Notes under the pieces: model-generated
Told to the model about the DNA's origin: nothing
Database searches by the model: none
What the model saw: only the letters and a program-made list of their open reading frames with translations
Shown: positions 1-6,889 of the stretch, piece after piece
How the letters are laid out: each line of letters starts with the position of its first letter
Position numbering within the stretch: the first letter of the stretch is position 1
Source of the DNA: an uncultured Oscillibacter sp.
GTDB lineage: Bacteria; Bacillota; Clostridia; Oscillospirales; Oscillospiraceae
Assembly: GCA_910585165.1 (NCBI GenBank)
Contig: CAJUBX010000028.1
Span: forward strand, 1 to 24,173
DNA: 24,173 nt
Reading direction: 5' to 3'
Position numbers and translations under genes: made by a program

Positions 1-3
1 GTT

Positions 4-32
4 AGATTACCACGCATCCCCTCTTTTGTCAA
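4..32 (-). promoter_or_regulatory. Sigma-A-like promoter reading out of the left edge
   Basis: On the minus strand TTGACA (32-27) is followed after 17 bases by TAATCT (9-4). The -35 is perfect and the -10 matches three of six positions. It would drive a gene lying left of the window. The T-rich stretch 35-70 lies just upstream of it and could act as an A-tract UP element. No coding sequence is seen in 1-196. Confidence 0.5.
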
Positions 33-142
33 TCCCTTTTTTTACTTTTTTCCCCTTTTTCCCTTTTTTACAATCCCTCCCCACTTTTTCTCGCTTGCTT
101 ATGGGCAGTTTCCACAGCGCCTGCTCCCCTGCCCGCAAAACG

Positions 143-174
143 CCGGGCCGGCTTCCTGCGGGAAACCGGCCCGG
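143..174 (-). terminator. Hairpin terminator of the dus-sigma-anti-sigma operon
   Basis: A nine-base stem (143-151 with 166-174) continues inward with TTCC/GGAA pairing and a four-base loop. It lies 22 bases beyond the anti-sigma stop codon. On the minus strand the hairpin is followed by only CGTTTTGC, so the U tract is weak. Position and stem strength favour a terminator. Confidence 0.55.
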
Positions 175-196
175 TTAATTGAAAACGGCGTCGCTC

Positions 197-1030
197 TTAC
201 TCAAGCGGGCCCGTTACCACCACGAGAAAACTCCCGCTCGCCTCCTCCGGCATTTCTTCCAGCCGTCCCAAAGCCTCCAGCAGCGCCCGGTATTCTTCCG
301 CGTTCAGCTCATAGCGCCGCTCGGCTGCGTTTTCCAACGCCACGGTGAACCCCTCCAGCAGGTCTCCGGCCTCCTCCTCCGTCAGGTACAGCGCCGCTTC
401 CTTCTCCAAACTGCTATTGTATCTTTCTTCGCCGTCCATCGCCGCCTCCAGGGCGGCCTTTGGGGCAGCCGCCAACGCAGCTCTAACCGATACATCCTCG
501 TCATATATCTCCGCCGCCCGCCGTTCTGCCGCCGGGGCCTCCGGCGGCTCCTCCGGCGCCACTAAAGCCGACTCTATCTGCGGCGCAATCCCGGCCTCCC
601 CGCCTTCGGCTGTAGTGTCCGTACCGCCTCCGGCCACAACGGCCATATCGTAAGCGCCGCTTTCCCCGCCGGGCACAGCCTTATCCCCTCCGGCAGCTCC
701 GGTCCGCGCCAGAACCACCAGCGCGCAGCAGGCCGCCAGCGCCGCCGTTCCCATCCAGCGCCGGAACCCGCGTCGCTTCCTCTCGGCGGCTTTTTCGTCC
801 TTATCCGAAGCCTCCCGGATGCGCTTCATCACGCCTTCGGCGAAGCCCTCCGGCACTATGGTATCCTCCCCATCCGGGAACCCGGCCCGGATGGCCAGCG
901 CGTCGTCCACGTAGGCCCGGCAGCCGGGGCACTCCGCCAGATGGTTCCCTACCCGCTCCATATCCTTCGCCGCCAGCTCCCCGTCGACAAACGGGTCCAG
1001 CAGGGCCGCGTATTCCTCGCAGTATTTCAT
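197..1030 (-). CDS. Zinc-finger anti-sigma factor, single-pass membrane protein
   Basis: A 277-residue protein likely to hold the ECF sigma factor encoded just upstream inactive at the membrane. The N-terminus carries the anti-sigma zinc motif H-x3-C-x2-C at H30, C34 and C37, with another Cys at position 4. A basic stretch (80-91) precedes one hydrophobic segment at about 92-108, so the zinc domain should be cytoplasmic. The rest is an extracytoplasmic region rich in Ala and Glu with no domain I recognise. Its ATG overlaps the sigma stop codon as ATGA, the usual arrangement for a sigma/anti-sigma pair. What signal it senses cannot be read from the sequence. Confidence 0.88.
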   Translation of the reverse strand: MKYCEEYAALLDPFVDGELAAKDMERVGNHLAECPGCRAYVDDALAIRAGFPDGEDTIVPEGFAEGVMKRIREASDKDEKAAERKRRGFRRWMGTAALAACCALVVLARTGAAGGDKAVPGGESGAYDMAVVAGGGTDTTAEGGEAGIAPQIESALVAPEEPPEAPAAERRAAEIYDEDVSVRAALAAAPKAALEAAMDGEERYNSSLEKEAALYLTEEEAGDLLEGFTVALENAAERRYELNAEEYRALLEALGRLEEMPEEASGSFLVVVTGPLE

Positions 1031-1635
1031 GAACGGCCCCCCTTTCCTGTTTCTTTAGACGGAGGCGGCGGAGAAAAGTTCCCCTTCGCCAGCAAAAAAG
1101 CCCTCAGCTTCTTTCGTCCCCGGCTGATGCGGGACTTCACCGTCCCGATGTCCAGCTCCAGGACCTCCGCGATTTCATCATAGCGCAGCTGCTGCATCTC
1201 CCGCAGCGCCAGCGCCGCCCGGTACTCCGGCGGCAGGGCCCGGAGGCCCGCCTCAATCTGCTCCCGCAGCTCCCGGCGCTCCGCCTCCTCCTGGGGGGAG
1301 GGAAGGGAGGCCGGAATGTTCAGATTCAAGTCCTCGTCGTCCAAGGAGACAGCGGCCCGGCGCTTCCCCTCCCGCCGCAGCAGGTCCACGCAGGCGTTGG
1401 AGGCCAGGCGGTAAATCCAGGTGGAAAAGCTGCTCTCCCCCCGGAAATTCCCCAGGCCCTGCCACGCCGCGAAAAACGCCTCCTGGGCGGCCTCGGCGGC
1501 GTCCTCCGGGTTTTTGCACATCCGCTGGGTCAGGGCCAGAACCCGTTTTTCATAGAGCCGGACCAGTTCCCCAAAGGCTTCCTGGTCCCCCTGCCGGGCG
1601 GCGGCAATCCACCCTTGCTCCCGCAGGTCCGTCAT
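1027..1635 (-). CDS. ECF-type RNA polymerase sigma factor (SigW-like)
   Basis: A 202-residue sigma-70 family factor that should direct RNA polymerase to a small regulon. Region 2 spans about residues 15-90, with the typical stretch from AAQEAF through FSTWIYRLASN to DLLRR. Region 4 spans about 125-180, with LPPEYR and a helix-turn-helix around EIAEVLELDIGTVKSRISRGR. There is no region 3, as expected for the ECF class. The C-terminal 15 residues are a Pro/Lys/Gly tail. It overlaps both neighbours by four bases (ATGA), so it is translationally coupled to the dihydrouridine synthase before it and the anti-sigma factor after it. The operon promoter is vegetative, so autoregulation is not evident here. 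Confidence 0.92.
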   Translation of the reverse strand: MTDLREQGWIAAARQGDQEAFGELVRLYEKRVLALTQRMCKNPEDAAEAAQEAFFAAWQGLGNFRGESSFSTWIYRLASNACVDLLRREGKRRAAVSLDDEDLNLNIPASLPSPQEEAERRELREQIEAGLRALPPEYRAALALREMQQLRYDEIAEVLELDIGTVKSRISRGRKKLRAFLLAKGNFSPPPPSKETGKGGRS

Positions 1636-2630
1636 AGACCCTCCTCCCTGTGTCCCGCGTCCCGGAGGTCCCGCTTGATCCCCCGGGTAACCCGGTACAC
1701 GTCTTCCAAGGTATTCATCCGCACGATTTGCTCCTTATAATAATTGGCGTGAGGCACGCCCTTGAGATACCAGCAGTAATGCCGCCGGGCCTCCAGAACG
1801 GCCGTCCGCTCCCCTTTGTACCCCGCCGCCAGCTCGAACTGCCGCACGGCCAGATCGCACCGCTCCGCCAGGGGCGGCAGGGTCGGAACGGCCTTCCCCT
1901 CCAGCACGGCCCCGGCCTGCCGGAAAATCCAGGGGTTCCCGAAGCAGCCCCGCCCGATCATGGCCATGTCGGCCTTGGTGTGCTGTAAAATCCGGGCCGC
2001 GTCCTCCGGCTTCCAGATGTCGCCGTTGGCAATCACGGGGATGCCCACGGCCTCCTTTACGGCCCGGATGCAGTTCCAGTCCGCCTGTCCGCCGTAGACC
2101 TGGGCCCGGGTCCGCCCGTGGACCGCCACGGCGGAGGCCCCGGCCTGTTCCAGAACCCGGGCAAACTCCACGCAGTTGCAACTTCCCAGGTCCCAGCCCC
2201 GGCGGAACTTGGCGGTGACGGGGGTGGAGGGAAGGGCTCTGACCACGGCCTCCACGATGCGCCCCGCCCTCTCCGGGTCCTTCATCAGGGCCGCGCCGTC
2301 GCCGTTGTTTACAATTTTCCCCATAGGGCAGCCCATGTTGATGTCCAGAATGTCCGCCCCGGTGTGCTCGATGGCGATTTGGGCGGCCTCCGCCATGCAG
2401 GACGGGTCGCTGCCGAAAATCTGGACGGCGGCGGGGCGCTCCCCCGGGAACTGCCGCAGAAGGGAAAAGGTCTTTTTATCCTTGTAGCAGAGGGCCTTGG
2501 AGGAAATCAGCTCCGTGCAGGTATAGCCCGCCCCCAGTTCGGCGCAGATTTGGCGGAAGGCGGCGTCGGTAACTCCGGCCATGGGGGCCAGCGCCAGTTT
2601 TGAGGGGATGGACACGGTTCCAATGTTCAT
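1632..2630 (-). CDS. dusB: tRNA-dihydrouridine synthase (DusB-like)
   Basis: A 332-residue flavoprotein that reduces uridine to dihydrouridine in the D-loop of tRNA, using FMN and NAD(P)H. The N-terminal TIM barrel starts with LALAPMAGVTDAAFR. The catalytic Cys is C101 in NMGCP. HGRTR and ANGDI follow, with the phosphate-binding MIGRGCFGNPW; a helical domain forms the C-terminus. Length and motifs fit DusB of Gram-positive bacteria. An AGGAG sits eight bases before the ATG. It is first gene of a three-gene operon with the ECF sigma and anti-sigma factors, overlapping the sigma gene by four bases. dusB is more often found beside other housekeeping genes, so this partnership is unusual. Confidence 0.93.
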   Translation of the reverse strand: MNIGTVSIPSKLALAPMAGVTDAAFRQICAELGAGYTCTELISSKALCYKDKKTFSLLRQFPGERPAAVQIFGSDPSCMAEAAQIAIEHTGADILDINMGCPMGKIVNNGDGAALMKDPERAGRIVEAVVRALPSTPVTAKFRRGWDLGSCNCVEFARVLEQAGASAVAVHGRTRAQVYGGQADWNCIRAVKEAVGIPVIANGDIWKPEDAARILQHTKADMAMIGRGCFGNPWIFRQAGAVLEGKAVPTLPPLAERCDLAVRQFELAAGYKGERTAVLEARRHYCWYLKGVPHANYYKEQIVRMNTLEDVYRVTRGIKRDLRDAGHREEGL

Positions 2631-2680
2631 AGGGCAGGCTCCTCTCCTCCCCTCCGGGGGGAAGGTTTTATCATGCCTGC

Positions 2681-2709
2681 ATCATATCATGGATTTATGG
2701 AATTGTCCA
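2681..2709 (-). promoter_or_regulatory. Promoter of the dus-sigma-anti-sigma operon
   Basis: On the minus strand TGGACA (2709-2704), a 17-base spacer and TATGAT (2686-2681) match the vegetative consensus at five of six positions each. Transcription should start near 2674, about 44 bases before the dus ATG. The -35 lies two bases beyond the stop codon of the upstream small gene. Confidence 0.7.
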
Positions 2710-2711
2710 CC

Positions 2712-2888
2712 TCAGCTCTTTCGCTTCCTCTTTTGGTCAATCGCCCGCAGCGAGGCCTCTCCCGCAAACCGGTGCAGCATATCGCCTATCACCTGCTCCG
2801 CCGTCCGGCCCGCCCCGCTTCCCACCTTCCGGTAGAAGTCATACAGGTAGTCCTCCATTTCAATCGAAACTTTTTTCACGTTTTTCAT
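2712..2888 (-). CDS. Conserved small protein, 58 residues, possible DNA-binding
   Basis: A short gene starting MKNVKKVSIEMEDYLYDFY and ending in a strongly basic tail (RAIDQKRKRKS). I recall similar small clostridial proteins with the same VSIEMEDYLYDFY opening but know of no function. A beta strand followed by two predicted helices resembles a ribbon-helix-helix fold; that is inference. GGAG directly touches the ATG (2888), which is too close. The in-frame GTG at 2879 has nine-base spacing from it, so the real start may be GTG, giving 55 residues. It has its own near-consensus promoter and diverges from the XRE regulator. Confidence 0.7.
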   Translation of the reverse strand: MKNVKKVSIEMEDYLYDFYRKVGSGAGRTAEQVIGDMLHRFAGEASLRAIDQKRKRKS

Positions 2889-2911
2889 CTCCTTTCCTAT
2901 TTGTGGGAAGT

Positions 2912-2940
2912 ATTATACTATCTATTACATCGTAATTCAA
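2912..2940 (-). promoter_or_regulatory. Promoter of the 58-residue gene
   Basis: On the minus strand TTGAAT (2940-2935), exactly 17 bases, then a perfect TATAAT (2917-2912). Transcription would start about 16 to 25 bases before the candidate start codons. The divergent spacer 2889-3007 is AT-rich; I find no equally good promoter for the XRE gene in it. Confidence 0.7.
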
Positions 2941-3007
2941 GTATATTCAGTAGTAACACTTATATTCCGGCACATGCTACTATCATTATAAAGGGAGCGT
3001 GTGCAAA

Positions 3008-3244
3008 ATGGAAGAATATAGGGAGCAGTATCGGATGCTGGGATTGCGGATCGCTTTTTACCGCAAGAAAGCGGGGCTGACCCAAGAACAATTCTCCAAT
3101 TTAGTCGGATGCAGCATGGGGTTTCTCAGCCGCATCGAGGCCAATAACGGCAAAAAGATTGCCGGAATTTCCCTGCCTATGCTCTTTCGCATGGCTGACA
3201 TTTTAAATATTTCCATCTGCTGTCTTTTTGAAGACCGTATTTGA
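3008..3244 (+). CDS. Small XRE-family helix-turn-helix regulator
   Basis: A 78-residue single-domain DNA-binding protein. The Cro/C1-type helix-turn-helix covers about residues 12-70, with RIAFYRKKAGLTQEQFS, then GCSMGFLSRIE and a closing ISLPMLFRMADILNI. A GTG at 2999 is also in frame, but it sits one base from the GGGAG ribosome site. The ATG at 3008 has ten-base spacing and is preferred. There is no effector domain. It diverges from the small basic protein across an AT-rich spacer, so it may control itself and that neighbour. The target is not visible. Confidence 0.82.
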   Translation: MEEYREQYRMLGLRIAFYRKKAGLTQEQFSNLVGCSMGFLSRIEANNGKKIAGISLPMLFRMADILNISICCLFEDRI

Positions 3245-3256
3245 AAAATACGCCCA

Positions 3257-3286
3257 GCCGCCGGTTCTCCGGCGGCTTTTTTCTTT
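3257..3286 (+). terminator. Intrinsic terminator after the XRE gene
   Basis: A perfect eight-base stem GCCGCCGG/CCGGCGGC with loop TTCT is followed by TTTTTTCTTT. It starts 12 bases after the XRE stop codon. Confidence 0.92.
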
Positions 3287-3431
3287 GGAGCAGACCTTGC
3301 TGGCCGGTCCCCCCGGTTTGCTTTGTTACCATTCTGTAATTTTTCTCGCTTTTTCGTCCACTGTTTTCCGGTCACTTCTTGTCCAAACCCGTCTAAAATC
3401 AGGATAATTGTTCCTATAAATATAAGAAAAC

Positions 3432-3461
3432 TTGACAAATCAAGCACTTTTGGCGTATACT
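3432..3461 (+). promoter_or_regulatory. Promoter of the G5/3D protein gene
   Basis: TTGACA (3432-3437), 18 bases, TATACT (3456-3461). The start site falls near 3468, giving a leader of about 165 bases. The region 3287-3431 before it is AT-rich with no gene that I can support. Confidence 0.8.
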
Positions 3462-3467
3462 AATCAC

Positions 3468-3632
3468 ATCTCCCAATTGGTAACAAAAGTTACAAGCCGC
3501 CTTCTGAATCCAGGCGGCCGCCCAATACTTCCCCCTGCGGGGACCCTGCGGCGCTCCCCCGCCCGCTGGACGGATACGGAGCCGGGGCCTTTGAGGCCCG
3601 CCGTGAAATCACCTTATTAGGAGGGTATCTGC
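3468..3632 (+). promoter_or_regulatory. Long structured 5' leader of the G5/3D gene
   Basis: About 165 untranslated bases. Directly after the start is the inverted repeat GTAAC-AAAA-GTTAC (3480-3493). Then come a GCCGCC/GGCGGC stem (3496-3501 with 3513-3518) and a GGGCCT-TTG-AGGCCC hairpin (3585-3599) that can be extended outward by ACGG/CCGT (3576-3579 with 3601-3604). AGGAGG lies at 3619-3624. YabE-type genes are often preceded by c-di-AMP riboswitches, but I could not fit that consensus here. The leader is real; a riboswitch is only a possibility. Confidence 0.45.
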
Positions 3633-4703
3633 GTGAACACCGACCAACAGCCACACCCCTTGCACCGTTTTTTGAGCCTCGGCGGCAGGATACTGTTCTG
3701 CCTGCTTGCCGCCGCCGCCACCGGCCTTTTTGCCACCGGCTGGGCCGATTCCCTGTTCCTTGCCGCCGGGGAGGAGGCGGAAGCCGCCGTCCTCCTGGCC
3801 TCTGACCGGAAGGAGGTCCCGGACCTTTCCTCCCGGATTATTTACGTCGCCAACGGCAGCCGGGGCTATGACGTCACCCTGCGCCAGGGCGCGTCCGTCC
3901 GCGTCCGCCACGGGGACTTCACCGCCGCCGTCCAGTCCCGGGAGGAAACGATCTCCTCCCTTCTCGACCGTCTCGGCGTGCACCCCGGCTCTTTGGAGAT
4001 GATCGGCGTGCAGCTGGCTGGAGACGGCGCGGAAATCACCGTCTCTTCCCAAATAACTTATTATGACTATGTGACCGAATCCGCTCCCTCCGCCACCCGG
4101 AGGATTCCCAGCCCCGAACTGGCGCAGGGCGGGGAGCGGGTGGTCCAGGAGGGGGCCGACGGCCTGCGCTCCGTCGTCTATGAGGTGGTCTGGTCCAACG
4201 GCACCCAGTACTCCCGGCGGTTTGTGGAGGAGCTGGACAACACCGCCGTAGAGCGGATTGTGGAGTACGGCGCCGCGAAACCCGCCGAATCCAAAGAGGT
4301 CCCGGCCGGAGCCATAGCGGAATACGGCGAAACCGGAGGCGGTATTGCCCACGTCTCGGAAAACCGCTCCGGCGGCGGCGTGCTGACCCTGAAGGACGGC
4401 ACGGTGCTCAACTACTCCGCCGCCCTCTCCATGACCGCCACCGCCTACACCACGGGGTACGACGGCGTGGGCATGATCACCGCCAGCGGCACCGCCGTCC
4501 ATGTGGGCTCCGTGGCTGTGGACAAACGCGTCGTCCCCCTGGGAACCCGCGTGTATGTCGCCGCCGGCGGGAACGTTACCTACGGCCTGGCCGTCGCGGA
4601 GGACACCGGCGTCCGGGGCAGCTGCATTGACCTTTACTACGGAACCTACGAGGAGTGCGTCCAGTTCGGCAGACGCCCCTGTACCGTTTATATTTTGGAA
4701 TAA
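3633..4703 (+). CDS. YabE-like secreted cell-wall protein with G5 and 3D domains
   Basis: A 356-residue envelope protein. One hydrophobic segment near residues 17-35 should act as signal anchor. A DUF348-like segment (about 75-135) and a G5 domain (about 137-214, opening with ITYYDYVTES) follow. The C-terminal 3D domain (about 262-354) starts with MTATAYT and carries the three Asp that name the family: D297 in AVDKRVVPLG, D324 in EDTG and D333 in CIDLYY. 3D domains resemble the lytic core of MltA-type enzymes, so peptidoglycan cleavage or remodelling is likely. The start is GTG, eight bases after AGGAGG. It is a single-gene unit between its own promoter and terminator. Confidence 0.88.
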   Translation: MNTDQQPHPLHRFLSLGGRILFCLLAAAATGLFATGWADSLFLAAGEEAEAAVLLASDRKEVPDLSSRIIYVANGSRGYDVTLRQGASVRVRHGDFTAAVQSREETISSLLDRLGVHPGSLEMIGVQLAGDGAEITVSSQITYYDYVTESAPSATRRIPSPELAQGGERVVQEGADGLRSVVYEVVWSNGTQYSRRFVEELDNTAVERIVEYGAAKPAESKEVPAGAIAEYGETGGGIAHVSENRSGGGVLTLKDGTVLNYSAALSMTATAYTTGYDGVGMITASGTAVHVGSVAVDKRVVPLGTRVYVAAGGNVTYGLAVAEDTGVRGSCIDLYYGTYEECVQFGRRPCTVYILE

Positions 4704-4713
4704 TCCTTCGGAG

Positions 4714-4745
4714 AACTCCCGGCCTCCCGGCCGGGGGTTTTCCCG
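4714..4745 (+). terminator. Intrinsic terminator after the G5/3D gene
   Basis: An eleven-base stem (4714-4724 with 4729-4739, core CCCGGCC/GGCCGGG, loop TCCC) is followed by TTTTCCC. It sits 10 bases after the stop codon and separates this gene from the purine operon. Confidence 0.8.
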
Positions 4746-4818
4746 TTCCCGGGCGGTCTTTGCAAAACCATTCCAAGGCGGGAGGCGGAATCCTTTTGGG
4801 AACTGTCAATTTTGTCAA

Positions 4819-4847
4819 TTGCGGTCTGCTCCGGAAATCGCTACAAT
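4819..4847 (+). promoter_or_regulatory. Purine operon promoter
   Basis: TTGCGG (4819-4824), 17 bases, TACAAT (4842-4847). The -10 matches five of six consensus positions and the -35 three of six, as expected for a regulated promoter. TGTCAAT occurs twice just upstream (4804-4810 and 4813-4819). TCCGGAAATC occurs twice around the -10 (4830-4839 and 4860-4869). The predicted leader to the first ATG is only about 40 bases, which leaves little room for a riboswitch. Confidence 0.75.
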
Positions 4848-4860
4848 AGGTATGACCTAT
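4846..4860 (+). promoter_or_regulatory. Candidate operator: perfect palindrome at the purine start site
   Basis: ATAGGT-ATG-ACCTAT is a perfect inverted repeat with six-base arms. It overlaps the end of the -10 and the predicted transcription start. Winged-helix GntR proteins bind short palindromes as dimers and usually repress their own promoter. The next gene is a GntR/UTRA regulator, so this is the best operator candidate; that link is inference. A second small palindrome, GTATAC (4886-4891), lies just before the start codon. Confidence 0.6.
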
Positions 4861-4894
4861 CCGGAAATCTTCAATTTGGAGCGAGGTATACGGA

Positions 4895-5620
4895 ATGAAC
4901 ATTCACACATCCCATACCAAGGCCATCCGCGCCCAGCTGCTGGAGTCCATGCGCAGCGGCGAGTACGCCTGCCGGGAGCGCCTGCCCCGGGAGAGCGTCT
5001 TGTGCGTCAAGCTGGGCATCAGCCGCACCCAGCTGCGGGACATCCTGGCCTCCCTGGAGCGGGAGGGCTTCATCACCCGCCGCCACGGCGTGGGCACCAT
5101 CATCAACCGCCACGTGCTGGATGTCCATACCCGGATGGACATTGAGGTGGAGTTCCTGGATATGATCCGGCAAAACGGCTTCACCCCGGCGGTAGCCTCC
5201 ATCCGCTCCTGGGAGGAACCGGCGGACCAGAAGACCGCCGCCCAGCTCCAGCTCCCGGAGGGGACCCCCATGCTCCGGGTCTCCCGGCTCTGCACCGCCG
5301 ATGGCCGCCCCGCCATCTACTGCGAGGATGTCATCGAAAAGGCCCTGATCCGGGCCGGTTATACGGAGGAGGACCTGAAACCGCCCATTTTCCACTTCCT
5401 CCAGCAGTCCTGCGGCGTGTACCCCTATCTGGACCTGACGGACCTCCGGGCCGTCCCGGCGGACGAAAAGCTGGCGGACGTTCTTGAGGTTCCCCAGGGC
5501 ACGCCCCTGCTGTATATGGAAGAAGTGGACTATGACATCGACGGCAAACCCGTCTTCTGCTCCGCCGAATACTTTGCCGACGGCATTTTCCGCCACACGG
5601 TCCTGCGAAAGAAACTGTAA
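4895..5620 (+). CDS. GntR-family (HutC/UTRA) regulator heading the purine operon
   Basis: A 241-residue transcription regulator. The winged helix covers about residues 8-72, with the GntR signature LPRES (30-34), GISRTQLRDILASLEREGF and the wing GVGT. The UTRA ligand domain covers about 85-238, including GTPMLRVSRL, GTPLLYMEEVDYDIDG and the C-terminal YFADGIFRHTVLRKK. UTRA domains bind small metabolites that alter DNA affinity. As first gene of an operon otherwise devoted to purine synthesis, 19 bases before purE, it probably senses a purine-related ligand and acts on the palindrome at the promoter. This differs from the PRPP-binding PurR of Bacillus and the LacI-type PurR of enterics. The ligand is unknown. 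Confidence 0.88.
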   Translation: MNIHTSHTKAIRAQLLESMRSGEYACRERLPRESVLCVKLGISRTQLRDILASLEREGFITRRHGVGTIINRHVLDVHTRMDIEVEFLDMIRQNGFTPAVASIRSWEEPADQKTAAQLQLPEGTPMLRVSRLCTADGRPAIYCEDVIEKALIRAGYTEEDLKPPIFHFLQQSCGVYPYLDLTDLRAVPADEKLADVLEVPQGTPLLYMEEVDYDIDGKPVFCSAEYFADGIFRHTVLRKKL

Positions 5621-5639
5621 GCTGAAGGGAGAATTCGCT

Positions 5640-6128
5640 ATGAAAAAAGTCGCCGTGCTCATGGGTTCCAATTCCGACTGGCCGGTGGTCCGGGGGGCCT
5701 GCGCCCAGCTGGACGCCTTCGGCATCCCCTACGAGGCCCATATTATGAGCGCCCACCGCAGTCCCGCCCAGGTGGCGGAGTTCGCCTCCTACGCCCGGAA
5801 AAACGGCTTCGGCGTTGTCATCTGCGCCGCCGGCATGGCCGCCCACCTGGCGGGGGCCGTGGCCGCCAACACCACCCTGCCCGTCATCGGCATCCCCATG
5901 AAGGGGGGCGCCATGGACGGGCTGGACGCTTTATTGTCCACCGTCCAGATGCCCAGCGGCATTCCCGTGGCCGCCGTGGCCCTGAACGGGGCCAAGAACG
6001 CCGCCATACTGGCCGCCCAGATTCTGGCGGTGGAGGACGGGAACCTGGCCTCCTGGCTGGACGCCGCCCGCCGGGACATGGCCGCCCAGATTGAGGAGAA
6101 GGACGCCGCCCTCCAGGCGGAAATTTAA
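5640..6128 (+). CDS. purE: PurE, N5-CAIR mutase / AIR carboxylase catalytic subunit
   Basis: A 162-residue enzyme adding the carboxylate to the imidazole ring (AIR or N5-CAIR to CAIR). Motifs are complete: GSNSDW (10-14), SAHRSP with the catalytic His H39, AGMAAHLAGAVAA, and MPSGIPVAAVA. SDW and SAHR mark the class I type that normally works with PurK, yet no purK is in the window. The reading frame stays open upstream, but the ATG at 5640 has GGGAG in front at proper spacing and gives the usual length. It follows the GntR gene by 19 bases. Confidence 0.95.
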   Translation: MKKVAVLMGSNSDWPVVRGACAQLDAFGIPYEAHIMSAHRSPAQVAEFASYARKNGFGVVICAAGMAAHLAGAVAANTTLPVIGIPMKGGAMDGLDALLSTVQMPSGIPVAAVALNGAKNAAILAAQILAVEDGNLASWLDAARRDMAAQIEEKDAALQAEI

Positions 6129-6175
6129 TCTGTTTTCAACAAACCCCCATTTTTACTTGACGGAGGAATCAGAAT

Positions 6176-6889
6176 ATGCAGAAGCTGGAACAGCTCTACG
6201 AGGGCAAGGCCAAGAAGGTCTTCAAAACCGACGATCCCAATCTGTACATCGTGGACTACAAGGACGACGCCACCGCGTTCAACGGCCTGAAAAAGGGCAC
6301 CATCGCGGGCAAGGGCGTCATCAACAACCAGATGACCAACCGCTTCATGGCGAAGCTGGAGAAGGCCGGCGTTCCCACCCACTTCGTGGAGGAGCTGAGC
6401 GAGCGGGAGACTGTGGTGAAAAAGGTCTCCATCGTCCCCCTGGAGGTCATCATCCGCAACATCTCCGCCGGGTCCTTCGCCAAGCGCTACGGCGTGGAGG
6501 AGGGCATCGTCTTCGACGCGCCCACCATCGAATTTTCCTATAAAAACGACGGCCTGGGGGACCCCCTGCTGAACGCCTACCACGCCCTGGCCCTGAAGCT
6601 GGCCGCTCCCGGGGAGATCGAAACCATCAAGAAGTACGCCTTCCAGGTCAACGATTTCCTGAAAGCCTTCTGGGCCTCCTGCGGCGTGACCCTGGTGGAC
6701 TTCAAGCTGGAGTTCGGGCGGCTGGAGGACGGGACCATCGTCCTGGCGGACGAAATCAGCCCCGACACCTGCCGCCTCTGGGACTCGCAGACGCACGAAA
6801 AGCTGGACAAGGACCGCTTCCGGCGGGATCTTGGCGGCGTGGAGGATGCTTACGCGGAGGTTATGCGCCGGATGGCGGAGGCGCTGTAA
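6176..6889 (+). CDS. purC: SAICAR synthetase (PurC)
   Basis: A 237-residue ligase joining aspartate to CAIR with ATP. It has the N-terminal YEGKAKKVF (8-16), RNISAGSFAKRYG (about 94-106), and the active-site stretch DEISPDTCRLWD (192-203) followed by LDKDRFRRDLG. Length and motifs are those of bacterial PurC. GGAGG precedes the ATG. Its stop codon overlaps the purF start by one base (TAATG), so the two are translationally coupled. The 47-base gap after purE holds no visible terminator. Confidence 0.96.
   Translation: MQKLEQLYEGKAKKVFKTDDPNLYIVDYKDDATAFNGLKKGTIAGKGVINNQMTNRFMAKLEKAGVPTHFVEELSERETVVKKVSIVPLEVIIRNISAGSFAKRYGVEEGIVFDAPTIEFSYKNDGLGDPLLNAYHALALKLAAPGEIETIKKYAFQVNDFLKAFWASCGVTLVDFKLEFGRLEDGTIVLADEISPDTCRLWDSQTHEKLDKDRFRRDLGGVEDAYAEVMRRMAEAL

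Noticed and set aside
3468..3632. c-di-AMP (ydaO-type) riboswitch upstream of the G5/3D gene
   Set aside because: Expected from gene context, but the conserved blocks of that RNA could not be aligned by eye. Kept only as an unassigned leader.
4804..4820. Two TTGACA boxes on the minus strand before the purine operon
   Set aside because: No -10 lies at proper distance on that strand, and the only gene there is the G5/3D gene running the other way. They are better seen as the TGTCAAT direct repeat on the plus strand.
5484..5639. Longer start for purE inside the GntR gene
   Set aside because: The extra residues are the GntR gene read out of frame. The ATG at 5640 has a ribosome site and gives the family's usual N-terminus.
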